From Halichondria panicea (lineage: Eukaryota; Porifera; Demospongiae; Suberitida; Halichondriidae): a stretch of DNA of 64,000 nucleotides. The notes below the pieces were generated by a model. It did no database searches. It saw only the letters and a list, made by a program, of their open reading frames with translations, and was not told the DNA's origin. Both the position numbers and the translations under genes were made by a program. The first letter of the stretch is position 1, and each line of letters starts with the position of its first letter. The stretch is from NCBI RefSeq assembly GCF_963675165.1, contig NC_087388.1, positions 3,601,047 to 3,665,046 of the forward strand, in the 5' to 3' direction. This document shows, in pieces, positions 1 through 10,700 of the stretch.

Positions 1-2290
1 ACAAGTATTTGTTAAAAATAATACGGAAAGAAACTAGTAAACAAACTAGTTTACGGTATAATTTTACAAAGGTTTACTAACGTGAACGAATTCCCCAGAT
101 TCTGGGGAACTCAGTTTGCGCATGTGCACTATCACCCATGCAATAGAGACAAAATACGGCCTGGTCTCGAGGCTAGTAGCTAGCTAGCTACATGTACAAA
201 CCTCGCAGCTGCATTTATAGTGGTGGGCGGGTCTGGGGCGCAGTCAATAACTATAACTTATTTTGCAAATCCACAAAATTAATAGCAAGCCAAGAAAACA
301 TGACTAGAAGCCTATAGAAACTCTTACTTGCATGCACTTCATTGATCTTGAGCAGCACAAGAATACCGTATACCTCGCTTGCGCATATGCGCATGCACAC
401 CGAGGCTTGTTGCATTTTGAGTGGGCAGATCAAAGGAAACACTGACAGTCTGTGCCAATATGGCACAGGTCAACAGTGAACTGTGCCACTATCTAGATAC
501 TGGCATAGTATGGCTGAAGTTAGTAAAGCCACCTTCCACCCAGTAACCTGAAACGTCCCTTTATAGTATTCAGTGGTAGGCAGAAAACGTTCTTCATGTG
601 TCTAGTGCATTCCACAGCCGACCACAAGTAGTTGCAAAGTAGTTGTCCTATAAAAGGAGTGATGTGTACCGGAAAGGAATGCAACAAGGAATGCCAGTTG
701 TGCTCAGTAATGCCTTTGCCCTCGAGGCCTGCGCCTAAGTCACTACTCACAACTACCGTATATCTTCTAATTTATCGGACAGCAAAAAATAATATTATTT
801 TGGAACAGATTTTTATACAGCATGCGAAGTGTCCCGAATAATTAGAACAAGCAAGCAGCTGCATGCGAGCTAGCTAAGTTTAATAGACCAGTGCATGTGC
901 GACTGAATAGTTGCACTAGCTATCTAAAACTAGCTACTCAAAGCTATCTAACTGCAGCACTCTACAGAGCCGGAGGAAGCAAATATGAAGTGGTCAGGCC
1001 GGACCCATAAAGGGGGGTCCGGGGGTCCTCCCCTGGGAAATTTTTTTGAATGGTGCTTGCTGGTGCATTCTGGTGCATTTTGAGTAATATTTAATGAATT
1101 TGAAAATTGACATTTTAATTGAGACAATCACAAAAATTAATATTGGTACAGGTATGAGGTTGCACCTAAAACTTTCCTGAGACGATGAATGATAACGAAA
1201 AATAAGGAAGGAGATGTTCTTCTGCTGGTTTGGAGAGGCACCAATGTGAGGACACTGAAAGGAACTCGATTGCAGTTTGGAGAGAGACATTTTCTTCTGG
1301 CTTGCAACTAGATCCGACACTAGATAGTCTGATACTGCAGTACTGACTGTATGTACCAGCACCGTTGAGTAACGATTATTACCAAACTGATTAATTTTTC
1401 ATTTTTAATGTTAACGACCGTTACCAAATAAATAAGTGAACGCGAGAAAAGTGGTCAGGTTTTGGCCTGACCAACCTGACCGGTTCCGCCGGCCCTGCTC
1501 TAAGTCTTGTCTTACTTGCCGTCTGTGAATGGTGAATGTAACCATAGATTGAAGAGTTAGAGGGATAGGAAACGGTTTGTATCTCGAGTAACATCCGCGC
1601 TACGCTGCGGTTTAATGGAGGCCATCACAACAATATCTATTTCTACACTCAGTGCATAATAAACTACAAGTAACTGTGCTTAGTCCGTGCAACTCACTTA
1701 TATTTCAAGGTCTATACCTATTGTAGTAGTCATAACCAGCACGCTTACACGTTACATGTTCCAATAGCTCTAAAACAGCCTTGGGAACATATAACTTTAT
1801 TGGAAAGTCTCTTTTTACTGGGTGTGGTCAGTCATTAGCAAGTACTACACGTGGCTCATGGACTAGGTGTGTTATAAGTTGCTGAAAGAGATGATGTCTC
1901 GAGGAAACACAGCTTTGGGAGTTACCCGGAAAAATGTGGTTAATAGCCTCGTTCATAGGGCGTAGCGCGGATAATTTTCGAGGCTCCATAATTTTCGAGG
2001 CTCCACTGCAGATTCAATGTAAAATCATCACGTGCACCACTCCGTTTCCTATCCCTCTATAGCCTCCTCCACAGGCCACCTTGAAGGAAAGAAGGAGGCC
2101 TGCTACAAGTTGCACACGCATGCGCGTAATTTTTTCATTCTTCTTCCGTAAAATGCACAGTAAATCCAAAAATTTTTAATGAAAATATACAAAAAATAAA
2201 CGGCACAAAATTACAAGGTATTACCGCACGTGCGCATCATTATCACCCATGTGGTAGCTCAAGAAAAACAGTGTGGTAAAAAGATCTTAG
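1..2290. repeat. Repeat-rich region without a supported gene
   Basis: No ORF here reads like a protein. The sequence is a mosaic of dispersed repeats that recur in the window. Bases 60-175 hold a short CCCCAGATTCTGGGG palindrome followed by a GCGCATG block and a GGCCTGG..CGAGGCTA end, the same layout as at 3710-3812, 14934-15020 and 15480-15600. Bases 250-440 are a reverse copy of the repeat at 56820-56930 and 62310-62480. Bases 985-1500 contain a GGGGTCC-rich segment with two related ends (GGTCAGGCCGG near 993 and GGTCAGG..CCGGCCCTGC near 1455-1496), which looks like another non-autonomous element. Bases 2054-2110 match the outer end of the composite element described at 15.6 kb. Confidence 0.5.
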
Positions 2291-2292
2291 AA

Positions 2293-3290
2293 TGGCTTCA
2301 AACAAATGTATTGTTTGCAGATTTTGCAACTGCACAGTAGCTTCAAAGCACTCTATAGCTCTGTTCTCAGACAATATTCTCTGAGCACAAATCTCCCTGT
2401 GAGGTTAAGCTCCCTGCTGCAGCTGCCAGTCAGTCCAGATGAGGATCCCCACCATTGCTGTAGGTCGTGTATGCAGAAATTTCGTGCTGCAGAGAAGTTT
2501 GTTGCCTCTGTGAAGCTTTGTTACGATAGTAGGCATGTTGTTGGTCCTAGTGCGTCTTCCATAGGCTTGGTTAAGTCCACAGTTTATAGTGGTCGGAAGA
2601 GGGTGAAAAACACAAGTGGGCCCGAAGTGTCACCAGGTACCTTCCAGTCCCAGCCCTTGTCGAAGCGGTGTACAGGTGGTTTGCCGGGAAGGAGGCTAGC
2701 CTTCACAATCTGTAAGAAAATAATGATAATGAGATACACTGTTTCAATCATATAAAAATATAGTACAGAATGACTCGCTTGATGGCAGACCTAAGGATCC
2801 TGCGAGAGCACCACCTTGTGACTTGAGGCAGGCGTCTGTCTGTGGAGCCACCCAAACTCAACCAGATGACTTGCCTAATCACCTAGGTATTAATAAAACT
2901 TTGATTTAAAAAGTGAGTATTTATACACGTACGTACTTCTAGAAGCTGAAAATTGCAGAAGCAGCACAACTGTGAAGGTAATGTTGAATTTGCGGTACAT
3001 GTATGTAGGATAACTGTCAGCTCCCCTTCCAAGCCTGAAGCAGTAACCAAGGAGATCAGAGAGAGTTTCAGCAAGGTTGCACGAGCGCTGGCTGGTGGTC
3101 ACCCTCCCTCTATCGCTAGGGCAGTGTTTTCAGAGCCATCCTTGAAAGCGTGCATCATTGAGAAGGTCATCAACATCCTCAACGATGAGTGTGCAGCTCT
3201 CTGTAAGAAAGTCAGCCTCACTAGCAAGATATTGCTTGTCTACACCAGCATTGCCAGACAATATGGCAGCAGACACACCTCGACTGCGTA
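2293..3290 (+). pseudogene. Broken Cys-rich (ZAD-like) zinc-finger ORF, probably mobile-element derived
   Basis: A start at 2293 opens with a CxxC..CxC cluster (CIVCRFCNC) and stops after 30 codons. The protein-like signal continues in the next frame (from 2306) to a second pair, CCRSCMQKFRAAEKF, so the two halves of a possible four-cysteine zinc-binding module are split by a frameshift. Bases 2769-2885 and 3010-3290 stay open and end in an Ala/Leu-rich segment around AVFSEPSLKACIIEKVI. Splice-like sites lie at 2712 (gtaag) and 2886 (gtatt), but I could not join the pieces in frame. The 3' end overlaps, antisense, the RecQ-like fragment that follows. Family assignment is tentative: it has the general form of ZAD or THAP-like DNA-binding ORFs that accompany transposons. 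It is unlikely to make an intact protein. Confidence 0.4.
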
Positions 3291-3624
3291 AGGAGGAGAC
3301 CTGGTCCACCATGAGAGCGAGTAGAGGTGATATTACAATTACACAACACCGATGTGTGTCTTGGGCTTCGGTACTGCCACGCCTGAAGTCGAACATGAAT
3401 GGCAGCACAGCAGTTGATAGCAAAGGCTTTTGCCATATCCATGCAGTAGGGAACCATACGAAAGTGTCGCTGCCATTGTAGACTGCCTCCAACACTTCCA
3501 CTTGCTTTGGCTTAAGAACAAGGTCTTTGTTGCCGATACACGCCGGAGCGTGCTTCACAGCACCAGAGAAACTTGACTGACTACTAGCCATCACAAAACA
3601 GGCACTAGCTAGCTGAGCTTGCAC
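3187..3624 (-). pseudogene. RecQ-like DNA helicase fragment with frameshifts
   Basis: The minus strand encodes the first helicase motifs of a RecQ-like superfamily 2 enzyme: LKPKQVEVLEAV (motif 0 region), then FVWFPT, then SPLLALMVDQVSSLRSRGV (motif Ia) and AAILSGN. The Walker A motif is out of frame. The main frame reads PTAWIWQKP, while GYGKSLCYQLL is in the next frame. This is explained by four extra bases (gcat on the minus strand, near 3440) and one missing base about 30 bp further on, which restores the frame. Motifs II-VI (DEAH and onwards) are absent and the ORF ends at about 165 codons, so this is a truncated, inactive copy. RecQ-like ORFs of this kind occur as repeated, transposon-linked genes in some invertebrates. 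It lies tail-to-tail with the Cys-rich ORF and overlaps its end. Confidence 0.7.
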
Positions 3625-4292
3625 ATAAATATAAAACGGACAATGTGGTTTCAGAATACTGTAAGTGGTGCGGAACTGTTATGTAATAATTTTACTGATA
3701 TTTTACTAAAATATCCTGATTCCCAGAAATTCTGGGAATGGTTGCGCATGCGTATGCAACTTATACCAGGCCCAGAAGTATGAGGGGCCTGGATTCGAGG
3801 CTAATCCCTCTAACTCTTCAATCTATGATGTAACTCAACTTTTCAAAGTATTGTCCGGATATTTAGAACAAATGTAATATTAAAGCACTGGAGTGTCCGT
3901 TGTATTAGAACAACGAAAATTGCCCAAAAGAGTGTCCGATAAATTAGAAGATATACGGTATAACTTGTTGCATTTCGAGTGGGCAGATCAAAGGAAACAC
4001 TGTGCCAATATCTGCCATATGGCACAGGTGAAGCCTTGAACTGTGCCACTATCAGCATAGTATGGCTGAAATGACCTAAAGCCCACTACCCAGTAACCTG
4101 AAAAGGTCCCTTTTATAGTATAACACTGTTAAACAGATTCAGTGGTAGGCAGAAAACGTTTTTCATGCGTCTGGTGCATTCCACAGCCACCACAGGTAGT
4201 TGAAACTAGTTGTCCAATAAAAGGAGTGATGTGTACACAGAAAGGAATGCACAAGGAATGCAGTTGTTACACAGCTCACTCTTGCGCACATT

Positions 4293-4390
4293 GGATATAT
4301 TGGCTCAGTAGTGCACTATAGCCTCGATTCCAGGCCGAATTGTTTAGGCCTTGTGAAGGAGGCTAAAGTCACTACTGAGCCAATATATCC
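4293..4390. repeat. Inverted repeat with internal GGCC palindrome
   Basis: The arms GGATATATTGGCTCAGTAGTG and its reverse complement (ACTACTGAGCCAATATATCC) flank a centre carrying AGCCTCGATTCCAGGCC and GGCCTTGTGAAGGAGGCT. The centre uses the same end sequences as the composite element at 15.6, 29.2 and 43.5 kb, so this is probably a minimal member of that family. Confidence 0.7.
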
Positions 4391-4722
4391 TATGTGGCAC
4401 TCATGCATGTGTCACAACTATAACAGACTATTGCCCTCATCCTTTTTTTCATGTCTAAACAGCAAGTGGTTTCTATGCTGGTTTCTATAATGCAGCAAAT
4501 GGCAACAAAGTATTATTACATTGGCAATTCTGCCTTATTGCATGGCCCTTGTAGAAAATGATCACTTTAAAGGTATCAACGAGCCAATAAACATAGTTAT
4601 AGCAGCCATGTAATACAGACAGACAGACAAAATTGCAGACAAAATTGCAACGTTGAAGACTAGGAAGGGATTCGCAGCTTCGGTCGCACACACACAGACA
4701 CTAACCCATACCATTGTGTAAT

Positions 4723-4728
4723 TTTATT
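4723..4728 (-). terminator. Polyadenylation signal for the PLEKHG-like gene
   Basis: AATAAA on the minus strand, about 50 bases past the stop codon at 4777-4779, in an AT-rich 3' flank. Its position is typical for a metazoan cleavage signal. The cleavage site itself cannot be seen. Confidence 0.6.
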
Positions 4729-4776
4729 ATGACAGACAGTTAATTATGACAGACAGACAAAAATAATTAAGGTTTA

Positions 4777-7700
4777 CTAGGTTGTTTTATTTACACTGAA
4801 TTTATCAACCAGCGATTGTACCCATCCTCTAAGTCCGCTTTTTTTAACAGTAATATGATCATAGCCTTGGTCTTTTTCTACGTCTACAGTAGTCAGTGTA
4901 CTCGCACTCCCAGAAAACACTTTCTCACTTGTGTTTTCTTTCAACTTTTGTAACCACAGAGGCTCCTCCCTTCTGTCGTAATCTGTGTTTACAATCGGAG
5001 CTTCTTCTATAGCTTGTGAAAAACGTCTACGAGAGTGACTTCGGTCATTTTCCTTCATTCGTTGTGAATACTCACGAGCTAACTTTCGCACTTTACTTTC
5101 ATCGTGTTTTCTTTCACGACGATTTGCAGCTATCTCTACCTTAACTTGATTCATTGTTTGTTTATCAATATTGGCAACTGTCAAACTCCGATTCCTCTTT
5201 TTCTTTCGTTTGAGTATTAGATCAGGTGTAGTTACACGGTGATGTGAAGACTTGTTTGTTTGTCCGCTAGCACTCGAGTAGTGATCATAACTTTGTAGAA
5301 CCTCATCAAATGTTAGCATTTCTTCAGGCTTATGAATTGATACCGTTCCATTATAGGAAATTAACTCCTTTGATTGAGGATCAACCACACCAAGAGGGGC
5401 AAGATTACGTGGTACTTTGAATTTGGTATCCTGTAGGAACTCACAAGGTGGAGTTACAATTATCGAGTTTCTTTCGTCGTCATCTACATTATTGGACACA
5501 ACATCCTCGAGGCTGTCAGCTCTAGTGGTATTCACTAGTTCAACCATGGACATTTCAGGCATTCCTGACGAGTAGTGAGAAACAAACTGGTGATTGCTCT
5601 TTCTTTTAAAACAAGGACTTGATGAAGGGGTATTGTCATTTGAAACGCTTGCTTGCTTCTTAATATGATGTACTCTTTTGGCATTACTATCAAAACTGTG
5701 CCTTCGTACAACAGATGAAGAGAAAGGAACCACACCTTCATCAGTATAGTGTGGACGGTGTAAAACTAACATTTCTGTTTTACCTGCACATCTCTGAACC
5801 AATGGACTTGATTTTGGTGTAGGCGGACCATCAGGATCGTAGCTGCTAGAATTAGCAGACCATTTATGTATTGTTGAGGGAGTGACAAGTGGACTACACT
5901 GAGTTTCCTTAAGTAGCTCAGACGAAGACACGGTTGAAAGGTCTGTTGGTGCCCTATCCACACAAGGATCGTACAATTCATCCACCAATAATGGCGTATC
6001 TAAATTGGAGCTCATAAGCTCTTCAAACAAAGCTTCATGAAACTCTTCCTCAATAACTTGCTGGTCCTGTTCAATCACTACTTCTACTTCTGGCAGCTCT
6101 GACGCAAAGTTTGTACAAGCAATTTCAAATTCTACAGTACAATTAATGTCTTGAACACTGGGTTTATTTGCTATGACAAAATTGTGATGACATTTAGGAG
6201 ACAGCTGTAGACTTGATGAAGACGTTAGCGCTCTCTAGCGGAAGAAACAGATCCGAACATGAATAATAATTATACAATACACACAATTTACATAATTTTT
6301 TACATAAAAATAATCATAGTATTCACTAACTTGACATTCGGGCTCTGGAGCAGTGCCGTCGTAATGAGATGTTAGTCCAGCTACATTAAAAAAACAAGCA
6401 CGTATGAAAAATCAGGCACTACCGTACCCAGGCAAAAATATGACCACCCTCTCTTTTGACTACGAACTTCTTGCACTCGAAAATATGCCCACCCGAGATG
6501 AACAATTTGAGCAGCTCAAATACCGTATTACTAGAATATTTGCAGGTGAAAACCCTTTGTGAATGAGCCAAATCAGCAGAAAATTTGACCCTTTGCGATC
6601 GCGTTCTGGCAAGGATCGTGTGAATAATTTAGGATTTAATGTTGCGAATTGATCAACCATCGCAAAGTTCGCAAATGTTTGATGCTCGCAAAACATTCTA
6701 GTGATACGTTATCACGTGTTCTCAATTCTTCTGTGTAAAAAGCAATTTTTAGTGATCAGAACGTCGTTAATTAAATAACGAGTGCTACAAGCTGCACTGT
6801 GCTAATGCCTCTCGCCATGTTTTGTTTTCGCTCAATAACTATAGAAGAGGTAATTATAGTTTGCTTTGTACGTAATTATTGTATTCGTTATTTATTGTTG
6901 ATTGCAATAATTATTGTTGACTCCACACAGTCATTATAGCTCAGAAGTCTATTGATGAATGATCTTCAAGGATAAAATAAACTGCATGTATGTAATATTA
7001 TATATATGTAGAAGTTACATTTCCTGTCAATGAGAGTTGGCAGTATCTGCATGCATTGTAGTATTTTGTGGCTTACCAGGACCTCATGAAAAGAAGAATA
7101 CATTGCATTCTGTCAGGATCTCACACGCGTGGGATTGAATGCGCATGCGCAAAATGATCTGATGGATATCACCAGCTATATAGCTACCAGGCTCTAGGAC
7201 TATTCGTAAGTTACATAGAAACTTTGTGCGAACAAATGATGCTACGAAAGATGCCTTCAATGTGAGTCAAACTAGCCATAACTCGAGAAAGAAGTTTTAG
7301 TTTGCTAATCCATGAATCCAAATCCAAGAGAACGTGGCTAGAAGTCTATGGAAGCTGTTAGTTTTCGTCGCATTGCAACTGTTGACACACAAACGGACAG
7401 CTTTACCGTAGCGTAATTACTCAAGTGCCACTGTTCTGTTGTGTTTTGTGATGTGTTATTGCGAAACGTTGTCAGAAGAAGATAAAACAAGTAAGAAAAT
7501 TGCCAGCAAGTATGCGAATTGTAAAGCTTGCGAGATATCTCCAAGATGAAAAAGAGCCCTTATACACCAGTGGTGCAAGCTGCGCTGTGCTAATGCCTTT
7601 TGCCATGTTTTGCTTTCGCTCAAAAACTATTAGAAGAGGTGAAGAGGTATAAGTATTATTTAGAACACACCTAGCCAAGATTAAGTGTTTTAATCTGCGT

Positions 7701-10700
7701 GCTGAGGATGGCCTCGAGGTTAACGTGGTGCTCGAGGCACAGCCGAGAGCACTACGTAACCGAGAGGCCATCCGAGTGCACCAGATTAAAACACGTGACT
7801 TGGCTAGGTGTGTTCTAAAGGATTTAGTGCTGTCACGTGAGCTCTAGCCTCGTGGCAGCTAGATCTAGCTACATTTTAAATCAGTTGCTGGTGGCTAGCT
7901 AGCTAGCTAGACGTAATAGCAAGTTTTAGTAGGTTTGTAGATCCAGTAACTGATGCAAAGGAGAAAGAGATACTATCTAAAGCTATCTGGACTGACTGGG
8001 CATGTTCTCGACTTATTTCTCCTGCTGACCAACAGTCCCGATCCCACTATACTACTGGATATGCCTCCAGCTGATCTGGCTTACTGGATGGGAAACTTTG
8101 TGCGCAAACTATATGGCAATGAGTATCTGGTTTGCTCTTTTGGAACGCTATGATATTCGAAGCACCTTTGATGAAACGATTATATGGATCTGGCTTAGGT
8201 ACAGGTATGTACATCTTCGAAGCAAGCTGAGCCTATTTCTTCAGACGAAAAAACGATGCTATGATCAAGTCAGCAATTTGATACACATGAAACAAGTCGA
8301 AACAATAACATTCAACTTTCTAATACTTTTCAGCTTTGCTTGTGTACGTATTCAATCTGCTTGTATTATTATTATAATTATGATGACATTCAGATTCAAT
8401 CTGCTTGTATTATGGTTGTTTGATAAAAAGTGTGCATTAACAAACCAAGCACACTTAAGTGTGGATTAAGTTATTTAATCCATGGTCACCTGACTGCTTT
8501 CAGATAAGCTGATTGGCTGGAGATCATGTGATCAGCACTAATGTTAAGTTATTATTGTTGATTGCAATTGTTGATTGCAATTGTTGAATTCTACACAGTC
8601 ATTATAGGAGGAGCTGAATGGAAACAGAAGCCTATCTGATGGCTGATGAATAATCTACAATAGGAGCACCTGGATGTTATTTAAATGGCCTGTAGAACAG
8701 TGGGAGCAAACCTGTGTCAAAGGCACGAGTATAAGAGTTGTGTACATGTATCTATTGTTACCAGATTTGTGTACATGCATCTATTGTTATTACCCGAGGC
8801 GCGTGGGCGGCCACGGGTATAGTAGTCTGTTGGTTTGTTACCCGAGGCCGTGCCGCGGCCAGCGGGTATAGTAGTCTGTTGGTTTGTTTGTCTGTTTGTG
8901 ACGAGAATCTCTACTCACCTGGATGCCATAGCGCTGCGTTTGCAGCATGGATAGCCTTCACACAACAATATCTTGATTTAAATAGTGGCCTGGCAGGACT
9001 CTCTAAGCCTAAGACTCCAGGCTTCTTTGCTGTGATCCCAGTCCACAGTGCATGTCTCATGAATAAAAGCTAAAATTGTGACTGGTTGCTGGATCCTATA
9101 TACTCGTACTCCAGCCTGGCAGGACTCTCTAAGCCTAAGACTCCAGGCTTCTTTGCTGCGATCCCAGTCCACAGTGCATGTCTCATGTGACATGTACCAC
9201 TCAATGTTTCAGCATGCCATGCCTCCAGTGTTTAGCTATTGAGTTGCTGTGCTGGTCATACATGCTACATGCACTGCATTTATCGGCTTTATTATCATGT
9301 CACCAGCCGAGGGTTTGCACTTTAGTGGTTTGTTTGTTTGTTTGTTTGTCAAACTGGATGCCACAGCACTGCGTTTACAGCATGGATAGCCTTCACAGAA
9401 CAATATCTTGATTTAAATAGTGGCAGAATTTGATGTTAAAGCTTCTTTGTCGAGCAAAAGCTAAGAAGCTTGAATAAGCTTGTGACTAGGTCTGCTTACC
9501 TGGATGTTCTAGAACTGCGTTTACAGCATGAGTAGCCTCCACACAACAAGTTAGTACTTTTGATAGTGGCAGCTTTCGGTGTTAAAGCTCCTTTGTCTAA
9601 TAAAAGCGAGCAAAATGTAGCTTGAACAGAACTTGCACATGCGTTACTTATAACTGAAGTGATCCTGTACCAAGAACGATGGAACAGGGTCACTAAAGTA
9701 GAAAGCTGTATATACCAGGAACAATGGTCACTAAGTAGAAGCTTGAATTATAGCTCCTGCTGCTGACTGGGATCCTACTCCATGAAGAACCTGGAGCCAT
9801 ACTTCTCTGAGACTCCAGGCTTCTTTACTGTGATCCTAATCCATAGTGCATATATCTATAGTACCACTACCTGTTCTCAAATGTTTCAGCATGCCTCCAG
9901 TCTGGTTTAGTTTTATTGCTCCTGAGTTGCTGTGCAAGTCATACATGATAACAACATCACTATATGCACTGCATTATATTTCTGGTTTCTTTTTAATCAT
10001 GTCACCATGTACCAGCCGAGGGTTTGCACTTTAGTGCTCTAGTTTATTCTGTAATATGGTACCATTGTCATGTTTGTGGCATCAGAACCTAGAGAAAGAT
10101 GAATTGATTCTGCCAATTAAGGGTTCAAAATGGATTGTCTCACACGTGGGGATGAGCGGGCATGCGCATTAGATCCACTAGAGTAAGTGCTCCTGGCGAG
10201 TTGCTGTGCTAGGCAGCTCAGGACATTGCCAGGAGCACTCACTGCATTATATCACTCTTCTGGTTTCACTTTAGTGCTCTAGTTTTCTTGTCTTCTTTCC
10301 CATGCTTGTATGACTTGTGACCTTTTGAAGCATGATACTTATTATTGTGCGTGATAAAGGCAGTTTACAGGCTGTATTTGCACGACCTGTTTAGTAGTTT
10401 CTCTCGTATCAGGATGTAAACGTCCGACATGTAACGGCCTGAAACAGACCCGTGGATTTTGGCTGTGTATCATCCGATCACAATGAGCAACAAGAGTCGA
10501 TACGACGCCGAGAGTATTTGGTGGGTATTTTTGAGTAAAACCTCGCCGTACACCGACAATACGCCCAGTCCTCTTTCGTGCCTAATTTTTGCTGGGCATA
10601 TTTTCGAGTGTACGTGTACGGTATTATATGACAAAATCCATAGTTTTTAGTTTTCAATGTTCCCTAAGAAATTTACGAGACAGGGCCCAATAATTAAATG

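Larger units (their letters stand above)
3630..4776. repeat. Gene-free spacer with dispersed repeats
   Basis: There is no supported gene. Bases 3960-4260 repeat, with about 90% identity by eye, the segment at 410-720 (both carry the CACTGTGCCAATATGGCACAGG and GGAATGCAACAAGGAATGC landmarks in split form), so this is a dispersed repeat rather than a gene. Bases 4293-4390 are an inverted repeat. Bases 4485-4690 match the class of repeat with runs of AGACAGACA. Confidence 0.5.

Noticed and set aside
994-1362. 122-codon minus ORF
   Set aside because: It starts and ends within repeat-like sequence, has no recognisable motif and biased low-complexity ends; probably chance.
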